Source of the DNA: Dongia_B sp964406155
GTDB lineage: Bacteria > Pseudomonadota > Alphaproteobacteria > Dongiales > Dongiaceae
Length of the DNA stretch: 64,000 nucleotides
Direction: 5' to 3'
Assembly (NCBI GenBank): GCA_964406155.1
Contig: CAYOQR010000008.1
Span: 56,703 to 120,702 of the forward strand
A model generated the notes under the pieces. It was given only the letters and a program-made list of their open reading frames with translations, was not told the DNA's origin and searched no databases. The translations under genes were made by a program, and so were the position numbers. Below are positions 44,149 through 52,668 of the stretch, in pieces. Positions within the stretch are counted from its first letter, which is position 1; each line of letters begins with the position of its first letter.

Positions 44149-44354
44149 TCCGAAACCCCATGTGCCAGGCTAAAGGCATATGCCAGACTAAAGACGTATC
44201 AGGCGATTGCCGGGCAATGGCGGCACCTGACACACATTGACGGCTACCCGTCGCAGCCATGTCTTTGATATAACGGGCCATCGCGCTGAGGCTATCCTTT
44301 CTCGGACATGGCCTCCTGCGTTTACTGCACAACTCGGAGAAGTGGACGGATTGC

Positions 44355-44906
44355 ATGGCTGGCGAAGATCTTGGCTATCGGGCGGATGACGAGGAAGATG
44401 ACGCTCCCGCCGTACCCGCCGGCAGCAAGAACTACATCACGCCGGAAGGCCTCGCGCGCTTGAAGGCCGAGCGCCACAAGCTCTGGACGGAGGACCGCCC
44501 GGAAATCGTCCGCGTGGTGGAATGGGCGGCCGGCAACGGCGATCGCTCCGAGAATGGCGACTATATCTACGGCAAGAAGCGCCTGCGTGAGATCGACCGG
44601 CGCCTGCGGTTCCTCGACAAGCGCCTCGCCAATGCCGAAGCGGTGGATCCGACCCGCCAGACACGCCGTGACCAGATTTTCTTCGGCGCCACGGTCACCT
44701 ATATCCGCGAGGACGATAGCGAGGAAACCGTCACCATTGTCGGGATCGACGAGACCGATGCCGGACCCGGCCGGATTAGCTGGATCTCGCCGGTGGCCCG
44801 CGCACTGATGAAAGGTCGGATCGGCGATACGGTGACCGTGCGCACGCCAGCCGGCAGCGAGATGCTGGAAATCCTCACCATCCGCTATCCCGGCCCCCCC
44901 GCATGA
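44355..44906 (+). CDS. greB: Transcription elongation factor GreB
   Basis: This 183-residue protein has the GreA/GreB coiled coil with the catalytic acidic tip (GDRSENGDYIYGKK, near residue 60-75) and a C-terminal FKBP-like domain ending EMLEILTIRY. It rescues backtracked RNA polymerase by stimulating RNA cleavage. RLKAERHKLWTEDRPEIVRV is the GreB-type form. An acidic 20-residue N-terminal extension (DDEEDDAPAVP) is unusual. The downstream oxidase gene overlaps it by four bases. Confidence 0.93.
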   Translation: MAGEDLGYRADDEEDDAPAVPAGSKNYITPEGLARLKAERHKLWTEDRPEIVRVVEWAAGNGDRSENGDYIYGKKRLREIDRRLRFLDKRLANAEAVDPTRQTRRDQIFFGATVTYIREDDSEETVTIVGIDETDAGPGRISWISPVARALMKGRIGDTVTVRTPAGSEMLEILTIRYPGPPA

Positions 44907-46186
44907 CCGCAAGTTATATCGACACCTACTATCGGCGATCCCTGAGCAGCACGGAGAGTTACTTCCCCGCCGAGGGCAATATCGAGACGGAAATTTGCAT
45001 CATCGGTGGTGGCCTCGCCGGGCTGACCACGGCACTTGAGCTCTGCCGGCGAGGACGCCGTGTCACCCTGCTGGAAGGCCGGCGTGTCGGCTGGGGTGCC
45101 TCCGGGCGCAATGGCGGTTTCGTCGCGCCGGGTTATGCGACAGATCTCGATAAGATCGCCCGTCGGGCCGGCCCTGATCAAGCCAAGGAGCTCTACCGTC
45201 TCTCGATCGAAGGCGTCAGGATCGTCTCCGACAATATCCGCGATCTCGCCATACAAGATGCCGCCGCCGTTCCGGGTATCATCAGCGTCATCCGCTACGA
45301 CGATGCGACCGGGCTCCAGGCCTATCGCGATCATCTGGCCGAGGATGTCGGGCGCCATCTGCGCTTCATGCCGACCGACGAAGTGCGGACGGTTCTGCAC
45401 TCACCCAAATACCATCAGGCTCTCTTTGCCGATGACGGGTTTCATTTCCATCCACTGAACTACTGCCGTGCCCTGGCCCGGGAAATCTCCCGCCTCGGTG
45501 GTCGGATTCACGAACAATCGCCGGTCACGGCCGTCGACCTGTCGCGACCCATCAAAACAGCAACCACGCCCCAAGCGCGGATCTCCGCGAGTGATATTGT
45601 TTTCGCCGGCGGCGGCTATACCGATGCCCTCTGCCCCGCCCTGAAGCGCGCCGTTCTGCCCATCGCGACCTATGTCCTGCTGACCGAGGCGGCTGGTGAC
45701 CTGCTCGGCGAGACCATTCGGACCACCGCCGCGATCGGCGATGACCGCCGCGCCGGTGACTATTATCGCGTTGTCGACGGTGAGCGCCTGCTCTGGGGTG
45801 GACGCATCACCACCCGAACCAGCGATCCCAATAATCTGGCCGCGCTCCTGCGGAAGGAAATGGTTTCGACCTATCCGCAATTGGCCGGGCTCAAGGTGGA
45901 ATTGGCCTGGTCGGGATTGATGGCCTATGCCCGCCATCTCATGCCGCAAATCGGGCAACTCTCGCCGGGCGCTTGGTACTGCACGGCCTTCGGTGGCCAT
46001 GGTATGAATACCTCATCGATCGGTGGCCGCCTGATTGCCGAAGCGATCAACGGTGACTCCGACCGATATCGCCTGTTCACGCCCTTCGGCCTGGACTGGA
46101 ATGGTGGCCCCTTCGGAATCGCCGCCGCCCAGATGACCTATTGGGCCTATCAGTTCCAGGACTTCTGGCGTGAGCGGCGTGTCTAG
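44903..46186 (+). CDS. FAD-dependent oxidoreductase, PuuB-like (DAO family)
   Basis: This 427-residue flavoenzyme shows the N-terminal motif EICIIGGGLAGLTTALEL and the DAO-family GWGASGRNGGFVAPGY, followed by C-terminal YCTAFGGHGMNTSSIGGRLI. It resembles gamma-glutamylputrescine oxidase and related amine oxidases. No other putrescine genes are adjacent. Translation begins with an ATGA overlap on greB, an odd partnership that probably reflects read-through rather than function. Confidence 0.82.
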   Translation: MTASYIDTYYRRSLSSTESYFPAEGNIETEICIIGGGLAGLTTALELCRRGRRVTLLEGRRVGWGASGRNGGFVAPGYATDLDKIARRAGPDQAKELYRLSIEGVRIVSDNIRDLAIQDAAAVPGIISVIRYDDATGLQAYRDHLAEDVGRHLRFMPTDEVRTVLHSPKYHQALFADDGFHFHPLNYCRALAREISRLGGRIHEQSPVTAVDLSRPIKTATTPQARISASDIVFAGGGYTDALCPALKRAVLPIATYVLLTEAAGDLLGETIRTTAAIGDDRRAGDYYRVVDGERLLWGGRITTRTSDPNNLAALLRKEMVSTYPQLAGLKVELAWSGLMAYARHLMPQIGQLSPGAWYCTAFGGHGMNTSSIGGRLIAEAINGDSDRYRLFTPFGLDWNGGPFGIAAAQMTYWAYQFQDFWRERRV

Positions 46187-46193
46187 CTAGGTA

Positions 46194-46856
46194 TCAGGTC
46201 GCAGTCGGCGGATCGCGATCCTCGACAAATATCTCGATCCGCTCCTTGCCCTTGCCGATATTCTTGCGCTTGAGTCCGATTGCCCCGATCTCGCCGGTGC
46301 GCCGCAGATGGGTTCCGCCACAGGGTACCTGGGAAAATTCACGGATCTTCCAATAACGACGCCCGATCGCCTCATCCGAGAAGGCGCTGATGATCGGCTG
46401 GTCACCCGCGACGATATCGTTCGCCGCCGATTGCAGAACCGGAAAGGCCTGGGCGATACTTTCCGGCCAATTGAAGTCGATCCGTGCCTTGTCGGCGGCG
46501 ATATGGGCCCCGATCTTCTCGATCCCGACAAGGTGCCGGTAGGCCAACTCCAGAACGATTTCCGCCGCGAAATGCAGCCGCATCAACCGGTATCGGCGTG
46601 GCCAGTCGATAACCATCGCGACCGGATCACCCACCTGCAACCCATGCCCCGCCTCCAGCCGGTAGATGATCTCTTCCCCATCCTTCCGAGCTTCCAGGAC
46701 GTTACGCCCGCCGATCGTGCCGTAGTCGCTCTCCTGTCCACCGGACAGAGCATAGAAAACGGTTTCAGCGACGATGATCTCGTCGCCATCGACATGGGCG
46801 ATACAAGTATCAAGTCGCGCCAGATAGGGATCCTGCCAGAAAATCTTGCGAGTCAT
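46194..46856 (-). CDS. AlaX-like alanyl-tRNA editing protein
   Basis: This 220-residue protein equals the editing domain of AlaRS and removes mischarged Ser or Gly from tRNA-Ala. It starts with TRKIFWQDPYLARLDTCIA, has FYALSGGQESDYG near residue 40, and ends with the metal-site CGGTHLRRTGEIG. The usual HxxxH metal pair reads LHFAAEIVLE, so the second His is Glu. ATG 46856 is preferred over 46919, since homologues begin MTRK. It is convergent with the oxidase. Confidence 0.82.
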   Translation of the reverse strand: MTRKIFWQDPYLARLDTCIAHVDGDEIIVAETVFYALSGGQESDYGTIGGRNVLEARKDGEEIIYRLEAGHGLQVGDPVAMVIDWPRRYRLMRLHFAAEIVLELAYRHLVGIEKIGAHIAADKARIDFNWPESIAQAFPVLQSAANDIVAGDQPIISAFSDEAIGRRYWKIREFSQVPCGGTHLRRTGEIGAIGLKRKNIGKGKERIEIFVEDRDPPTAT

Positions 46857-46927
46857 CCAGAGTGCATCCTCAGGTGAAGAAAGAACCATGCCGGCTATCG
46901 GTGTTGCCGTCAAAGCCATGTATGGTG

Positions 46928-46953
46928 TTTCTTCTCAAAGTTTCTTCTCAAAG
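46928..46953. repeat. 13-bp perfect tandem duplication over the xylA stop
   Basis: TTTCTTCTCAAAG occurs twice head to tail (46928-46940, 46941-46953). The xylA TGA lies inside the second copy on the plus strand, so the protein is unchanged by the duplication. Confidence 0.9.
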
Positions 46954-48288
46954 ATATCCATTCACCAGGTTTTCGAGATATTCCTGTCGCCCGGATCGGG
47001 GTTGCGGGTCAAGCCTGCCGGCTTCAGCCAGGGCCGCAAGATCGGCGAGCGATCTTTGCCCGGCCAGGATCGCCTTGCCCTCCAGTGAATTCCAGCCGGC
47101 ATAGCGTTTATCAAGATGCCGCTGCAGGGCTCCGTCCGCGATCATCCGTTCGGCGGCCAGCAAGGCACGCGCCACGGTATCCATTCCCCCCACATGGCCA
47201 TATAGCAAATCCGCCGGATCGATCGATTGCCGCCGGATCTTCGCATCGAAATTGAGCCCACCCGTGGTAAACCCGCCCCCCTGCAGGATGTAATACAGGG
47301 CCAAGGCAGTGTCCGATAGATTGTTGGGGAATTGATCGGTATCCCAACCGAGCTGTGCATCGCCCCGATTCATATCGATCGAGCCGAAGATACCCAGGGC
47401 CAATGCGGTGGCGATCTCGTGCTCGAAACTATGGCCGGCGAGCGTCGCGTGATTAGCCTCGATATTGACGCGCACTTCCTGATCCAGTCCGTATCGTTTC
47501 AGGAAGCCATAGACCGTCGCCGTATCGAAATCATATTGATGCTTGGTTGGCTCGCGTGGCTTCGGCTCGACCAGGATGGTGCCGCGAAACCCAATCTTGT
47601 GCTTGTGCTCGACCACCAGCGAAAGGAAGCGCCCCATCTGGTCCAGCTCGCGCTTCATATCGGTATTGAGCAGGGTTTCATACCCCTCTCGCCCACCCCA
47701 TAGGACGTAATTTGCCCCATTTAGGTCGTGAGTGAGGTCGAGGGCATTCTTCACTTGCGCGGCCGCATAGGCGAAGACATCGGGGTCCGGATTGGTGGCG
47801 GCACCGGCCATGTAGCGCCGATGGGAAAAGAGATTGGCCGTCCCCCAGAGCAACCGCACCTTGGCCGCCTCCATTTTGCGGGCAAACAGCTCGCCGATGA
47901 CGCGGACATTCTTGTTCGATTCCGCAAGAGACGCTCCCTCGGGCGCGATATCCCGGTCATGGAACGTGAAGAACGGAACATTCAACAGACGGAACATCTC
48001 GAAAGCCACATCGGCCTTGAATCTCGCCAGGGCCATCGGCGTACTGCCCGATGCGGCGCTATGCGCCATCCAGGGACGCTGGAAGGTCTCAACACCGAAG
48101 GGATCACCGCCCGGCCAGCAGAAGCTGTGCCAGTAGCAGACGGCGAAGCGCAGATGATCCTCCATGCGCTTGCCCAGAACCTGCCGATCCGGATCATACC
48201 AGCGATAGGCCAGAGGCGCCGCCGTTTCCGGCCCTTCATATCGGATCGCGTCAGTGATCGGGAAAAAGCTCTGATGCGAAGCAGTCAT
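46948..48288 (-). CDS. xylA: Xylose isomerase
   Basis: This 446-residue class II xylose isomerase interconverts D-xylose and D-xylulose. Seen motifs: FCWPGGDPFG near residue 55, FTFHDRDIAPEG near 100 (catalytic His/Asp), VLWGGREGYETLL near 195, and NIEANHATLAGHSFEHE near 270 for metal binding. The start overlaps the xylB stop (ATGA), so xylB and xylA are co-translated. No xylose transporter lies nearby. Confidence 0.97.
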   Translation of the reverse strand: MTASHQSFFPITDAIRYEGPETAAPLAYRWYDPDRQVLGKRMEDHLRFAVCYWHSFCWPGGDPFGVETFQRPWMAHSAASGSTPMALARFKADVAFEMFRLLNVPFFTFHDRDIAPEGASLAESNKNVRVIGELFARKMEAAKVRLLWGTANLFSHRRYMAGAATNPDPDVFAYAAAQVKNALDLTHDLNGANYVLWGGREGYETLLNTDMKRELDQMGRFLSLVVEHKHKIGFRGTILVEPKPREPTKHQYDFDTATVYGFLKRYGLDQEVRVNIEANHATLAGHSFEHEIATALALGIFGSIDMNRGDAQLGWDTDQFPNNLSDTALALYYILQGGGFTTGGLNFDAKIRRQSIDPADLLYGHVGGMDTVARALLAAERMIADGALQRHLDKRYAGWNSLEGKAILAGQRSLADLAALAEAGRLDPQPRSGRQEYLENLVNGYL

Positions 48289-49742
48289 GGGCCAACTCCT
48301 TTTACGAGCGGATACAACGACCGGTAGCGCCGATAGGATGAAGCATAAGCATCGACCAATGCGGCTTCCGGCAAGACCGTCTCAAGGCGCCGGGGCCTGC
48401 GGCAAACATCCGCCGGCCCTTCACCGGTCGCCGCCAGGCGGCCGAGCCGCGCGGCGCCCAGGGCAGCGCCGACGTCACTTTCCGTCACCCGGTTGAGCGG
48501 CAAGTTCAGGATATTGGCAAGAAGCGTGATCCAGAACGGGGAACGGCTCCCGCCCCCGATGACATCGGCCGTCACGATATGTGTGCCGGCCTCCGCCAAG
48601 GCCACGATGCAATCGCGCACGGCAAAAGCGACGCCTTCCAAGACCGCCTGGGTCAGATCGCAGCGCTGGGTTTCGTGGGACAATCCCTGGAACAGCCCGC
48701 GGATCCCGGCTTCGTTATGCGGCGTGCGCTCGCCGGAAAGATAGGGCAGGAAGACCACCCGCGAAGGCGCCTCGGGCCGCTCGCCGAGCTCCCCCAACAA
48801 GGCTGCTTCGCTCATCCCCATCACACCCGCGAACCAACTGAGGCAGGAAGCAGCCGAGAGGATGACGCCCATCTGATGCCACATCTCCGGGACGGCGTGA
48901 CAGAAAGCATGAACGGCTGAAGCCGGATTGGGAGCGAAGCCTGCCGTGGTCGCCCAAACGACACCGGAGGTGCCCAGCGAGACGAAGGCATCGCCCGGCT
49001 GGATGGCGCCAAGGCCGATGGCGCCGGCGGCATTGTCCCCTGCCCCACCGGACAGAACCGGCGGCCGTGTCATACCCCATCGCGCCGCGAGAGCGGCATT
49101 GAGCTGGCCCGCCGGCGCCGTCCCTTCGACCAGGCGCGGCATGTGATCCCGTGTCAATCCTGTCGCCGCGAGCAGCGGATCGGACCAGTCGCGACGACCG
49201 ACATCGAGCCACAACGTTCCGGCCGCATCCGACATATCCTCGGCGACCTCACCGCTCAAACGGTACCGGAGATAGGCCTTGGGCAGCAGCACCTTGTCGA
49301 CCCGACGAAAAATCTCCGGCTCATGTTTCCGCACCCAGAGCAGCTTCGGCGCCGTGAAACCCGGCATGGCGAGATTGCCGCTCACGGCATGCAATTGCGG
49401 ATGGACCTGTTCCAGCTCCCGGCATTCCGCCACGGACCGGCCGTCATTCCACAGGATACAGGGACGCAGGACCTTGCCCTGGCGATCCAGCAGGGTCGCG
49501 CCATGCATCTGGCCGGAAAAACCGATACCCCTTACTGCCGCCATCTCGCGCGGGGCGGAACGGTGCAGATGGTCGAGCGCCGACAGGACGGCCTGCCACC
49601 AGGCCTCGGGATCTTGTTCGGCAAAACCGGGGCGCGGCCGCGAAACGGTCAAGGGGGCTTGCGCGGTCGCGATCGGATCTTCCGCCTCGTCGAGCAATAC
49701 GGCCTTGATCGATGATGTCCCAAGATCCAGACCGATAAACAC
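48285..49742 (-). CDS. xylB: Xylulokinase
   Basis: This 485-residue FGGY kinase phosphorylates D-xylulose. It starts VFIGLDLGTSSIKAVLLDE, has GFSGQMHGATLLD near 80, GGAGDNAAGAIGLG near 250 (ATPase-fold loop) and GGGSRSPFWITLLANIL near 400. GTG 49742 is chosen because GGGAGGG lies five bases upstream and it gives the normal family length; the frame extends to 49916 through a basic, non-conserved stretch. It is the first gene of the xylBA operon. Confidence 0.95.
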   Translation of the reverse strand: MFIGLDLGTSSIKAVLLDEAEDPIATAQAPLTVSRPRPGFAEQDPEAWWQAVLSALDHLHRSAPREMAAVRGIGFSGQMHGATLLDRQGKVLRPCILWNDGRSVAECRELEQVHPQLHAVSGNLAMPGFTAPKLLWVRKHEPEIFRRVDKVLLPKAYLRYRLSGEVAEDMSDAAGTLWLDVGRRDWSDPLLAATGLTRDHMPRLVEGTAPAGQLNAALAARWGMTRPPVLSGGAGDNAAGAIGLGAIQPGDAFVSLGTSGVVWATTAGFAPNPASAVHAFCHAVPEMWHQMGVILSAASCLSWFAGVMGMSEAALLGELGERPEAPSRVVFLPYLSGERTPHNEAGIRGLFQGLSHETQRCDLTQAVLEGVAFAVRDCIVALAEAGTHIVTADVIGGGSRSPFWITLLANILNLPLNRVTESDVGAALGAARLGRLAATGEGPADVCRRPRRLETVLPEAALVDAYASSYRRYRSLYPLVKGVGP

Positions 49743-50179
49743 GCTTCCCTCCCGGCGACGTGCCGCTGCCGTTGCTTCCCATTGCCGCCGTCTACGGCGA
49801 GTTATCACTGTGGTTCCATGTGAGCGCGATTTCCAGCCCCACACCTTCATATCCTGATGTATTAGTGACACATTATTCGATTGAATACTTTGTTCAGGGC
49901 AAAAATTGATTGCCATCAGTATATTTTGTTAACTGCGTACAGCAGATTACCCATGTTATACAGCACCACTCGCTGGGAGCTGGTGGTACTGTTGCAGGAA
50001 ATCGGCTTAGCTTTATTCGCTTCTTCGATCGAGCTTCAAATCTCGGAATCCGATACGCGGATCCCGGCCATACTGATCAAGAATCTATTCAACGTGCCGC
50101 CCCCGCGTTGAAATATGAGGGATCGGGGCTGCCGCGCATCAGCGCGTTTTTTTGTGGTTAAATATCTGTGGTTAGACAA
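49743..50179. other. Divergent region between xylB and the aminotransferase
   Basis: This 437-base AT-rich region contains no convincing gene (a 76-codon frame at 49881-50111 has poor codon use and no ribosome site). It holds a palindrome TATTC-GATT-GAATA (49874-49887), a candidate xyl operator. A small terminator-like hairpin lies near 50133-50153, and direct repeats TGTGGTTA occur just before the aminotransferase start. Confidence 0.5.
50133..50153 (+). terminator. Terminator-like hairpin just before the aminotransferase gene
   Basis: CGCGC-ATCA-GCGCG is followed by seven T residues. The position, 27 bases before the next start codon, makes it either an attenuator in the leader or the end of a small RNA. 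Confidence 0.5.
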
Positions 50180-51541
50180 ATGGCTGTGCCTCAATACGAC
50201 ACCACCGGCGCCCTGGACTGGCAGGCGCCTGCCCTTCCCAAAGTTGCCTGGGGCAAGGGTTGCTATGTCTATGACACGGCGGGCAAGCAATATATCGATG
50301 GCTCCGGCGGGCCGTCCGTCTTCTGCCTTGGACATGGCCATGACGAAGTCAATGCCGCGATCAAGGATCAGCTTGACCGCATTGCCCATGGCTACCGCTA
50401 CACCTTCACCAGCGATCCGCTGGAGGAACTGACAGCGATGGTCGCCGCCGCCTGCGGCGGCGGGCTGCGCCACATGACCTTCTGTTCCAGTGGCTCGGAA
50501 GCGGTCGAATCCTGTCTGAAGATCGCCTTGCAATATCATGCGGCACGCGGCGAACCGAGCCGCCATCGTTTCATCGCGCGGCAACGGTCCTGGCATGGCA
50601 ATACCTTGGGTGCCCTCGGCATATCCGGCTTCTACGACCGGCGCCATGCCTTCGAGGGAGCATTGATGCCGGCCAGCCTGCTTTCCCCGGTCAATGTCTA
50701 TCGCCCGCCCGTCGGCGTGGCGCCGGAAGATGTCGCCAAAACCTGCGCCGAGGAACTGGAAAAAGAAATCCAGCGCTGCGGGCCGGATCAAATCGCCGCT
50801 TTCATCTTCGAGCCGGTGGTCGGCGCCGCCGGCGGCTGCGTACCCGCGCCGCCGGGCTATGCCCGTGCCATCCGCGAGATCTGCGATCGCTATGGCGTAT
50901 TGATGATCGCCGATGAGGTGATGTGCGGCAGCGGTCGTTGCGGCACCTGGCGGGCCCTGGAACATGACGGCGTGGAGCCGGATATCATGTCTGTCGCCAA
51001 GGGCCTGGCTGGCGGCTATATCCCGCTTTCCGCCGCGATCTATCACGAGAAGCTGCGGGAGCCGATGTTCAAGGCCCATGCCGGGCTCATGACGGGTCAT
51101 ACCTTCACAGGCCATACGACTGGCTGCGCCGCCGGTGTGGCCGTGCAGAAAATCGTCCAACGCGATGCGTTGCTCGAGAAGGTGCGGCTGGACGGTCTCT
51201 ACCTGCAAGGCCTGCTGCAGGACGCCATCGGCAACCGCGATTATGTCGGGGATATCCGTGGCCGTGGCTTCTTCGTCGGCATCGAGCTGGTGCGGGACCG
51301 CGCCCGGAAGGAACCTTTCCCCGCAGAACTCAAGCTGCATGCCCGGTTACGGGATCGCGCCTTCGAAAACGGCCTCATCTGCTATCCCGTCGGCGGCAAT
51401 GTAAACGGACATCGCGGCGATATCATCATTCTCTCGCCACCCTATATCGCCACACGCACTGAACTGACGGAAATCGTCGACAAGCTGCAGCACAGCCTCA
51501 CCGAGGTCATGGCCCAAGCCGCCTCGCGCAAGATCACCTGA
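50180..51541 (+). CDS. Class III PLP-dependent aminotransferase
   Basis: This 453-residue protein has fold-type I aminotransferase motifs: GSGGPSVFCLGHGHDEV near 35, CSSGSEAVESCLKIA near 100, LMIADEVMCGSGRCG near 245 (PLP Asp), and SVAKGLAGGYIPLS near 275 with the Schiff-base lysine. The enzymes in this class use omega-amino acids, diamines or similar amines. ATG 50180 is chosen (MAVPQYDTTG); GTG 50168 is four codons earlier, and neither has a clear ribosome site. It stands alone between a terminator-like hairpin and a strong terminator. Confidence 0.88.
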   Translation: MAVPQYDTTGALDWQAPALPKVAWGKGCYVYDTAGKQYIDGSGGPSVFCLGHGHDEVNAAIKDQLDRIAHGYRYTFTSDPLEELTAMVAAACGGGLRHMTFCSSGSEAVESCLKIALQYHAARGEPSRHRFIARQRSWHGNTLGALGISGFYDRRHAFEGALMPASLLSPVNVYRPPVGVAPEDVAKTCAEELEKEIQRCGPDQIAAFIFEPVVGAAGGCVPAPPGYARAIREICDRYGVLMIADEVMCGSGRCGTWRALEHDGVEPDIMSVAKGLAGGYIPLSAAIYHEKLREPMFKAHAGLMTGHTFTGHTTGCAAGVAVQKIVQRDALLEKVRLDGLYLQGLLQDAIGNRDYVGDIRGRGFFVGIELVRDRARKEPFPAELKLHARLRDRAFENGLICYPVGGNVNGHRGDIIILSPPYIATRTELTEIVDKLQHSLTEVMAQAASRKIT

Positions 51542-51571
51542 TTGGCCGGCTGCGGCATTGAGCAATAGAAA

Positions 51572-51603
51572 ACGCCGCCGGTTGGACCGGCGGCGTCTCT
51601 TTT
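51572..51603. terminator. Bidirectional terminator after the aminotransferase
   Basis: ACGCCGCCGGT (51572-51582) pairs with ACCGGCGGCGT (51586-51596) around TGG, followed by CTCTTTT on the plus strand. It separates convergent genes. Confidence 0.85.
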
Positions 51604-51630
51604 ACAAGGCATTGAGCGGCGCGTGAGTGC

Positions 51631-52419
51631 TCAGCTACCATAGACATCGAAGCTGAAATACTTCTTCGCGATCTTGTCATAGGTCCCGTTGGCGCGAATG
51701 GCCTTGATCGCCGTATTGACCTGATCCTTCAAGGCTGTGTCGCCTTTACGCAGACCCGCCCCCACTCCTTCGCCGAACAGCGGATCCTGCGGCGCGGTCG
51801 CCTTGATCTCATAATCCTTGCCCTGATCCGATTTCAGGAACGGATCGAGGCCGATGGAATCGGCCAGAATGAGATCGATACGGCCCGCGACCAGGTCCGC
51901 ATTGGCATTGTCCTGGGTATCGTAGAGCTTGATATCGACGGACTTGCCGAATTTCTCCTGCGCGTAATTGGCATGCGTGGTCGCGCTCTGCACGCCGATG
52001 ACCTTGCCTTTCAGCGTGTCGGGATTGTTGACGTCAATCTTGATATCGACGTTTTTCGGGCCGATGAAGATCGCCGGGGTCTGGTAGTACTTGTCCGAAA
52101 AATCGATCACCTTCTTGCGGTCATCGGTGATCGACATGGAATTGAAGATCATGTCGATCTTCTTCTCGGTCAGGGCCGGGATGATGCCGTCCCAGGCGAT
52201 GGGGGTCAGCTCGCATTTCGCCTTCATCTCGCCGCAGATCGCCGTCAGCAATTCGACCTCGAAACCACTCCAGGCGCCGGATGCATCCTTGCTGTAGAAC
52301 GGCGGATAGGGTTCCGGCGAGAAACCGACCTTGAGGGTCTCTCCGGCCTGGGCGGCCGGTGTGCCGATCATCATGACGAGCCCCAGCAACGCGCTCGCAA
52401 TCAGCCCCTTTTTGAACAT
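51631..52419 (-). CDS. ABC amino-acid-type solute-binding protein
   Basis: This 262-residue periplasmic protein has a clear Sec signal (LIASALLGLVMMIGTPAAQA-GE). The PBP2 fold includes LKVGFSPEPYPPFYSKDASG, FEVELLTAICGEMKAKCELT and MIFNSMSITDDRKKVIDFSD, typical of polar amino acid binding proteins (lysine/arginine/ornithine/octopine type). No permease or ATPase gene is adjacent, so it is an orphan binding protein here. The ligand cannot be fixed from sequence. Confidence 0.88.
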   Translation of the reverse strand: MFKKGLIASALLGLVMMIGTPAAQAGETLKVGFSPEPYPPFYSKDASGAWSGFEVELLTAICGEMKAKCELTPIAWDGIIPALTEKKIDMIFNSMSITDDRKKVIDFSDKYYQTPAIFIGPKNVDIKIDVNNPDTLKGKVIGVQSATTHANYAQEKFGKSVDIKLYDTQDNANADLVAGRIDLILADSIGLDPFLKSDQGKDYEIKATAPQDPLFGEGVGAGLRKGDTALKDQVNTAIKAIRANGTYDKIAKKYFSFDVYGS

Positions 52420-52668
52420 TGCGTTTCCTCTTCTTACGCCAACTTTTCACATCGCCTCATCGGCTTGCGGCGATCATTTTCTAGATTTTGTACACTTGTC
52501 AAATTATTTCTATCTACCTGTCATTTCGGCAAAAAGAACATGCGGCAGGCAGAACCGACAGATTTTGACCAAAAACCTCAATCATGCACCATCGGATCGC
52601 TTATCAATGCAGCCTGACTGCGGCCGGCATCTGGGAAAGGCCCGCATCTAGGAAGGATCTTGGGGAAC

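Noticed and set aside
49881..50111. Possible small gene between xylB and the aminotransferase
   Set aside because: AT-rich, no ribosome site, no recognisable features; more likely regulatory sequence.
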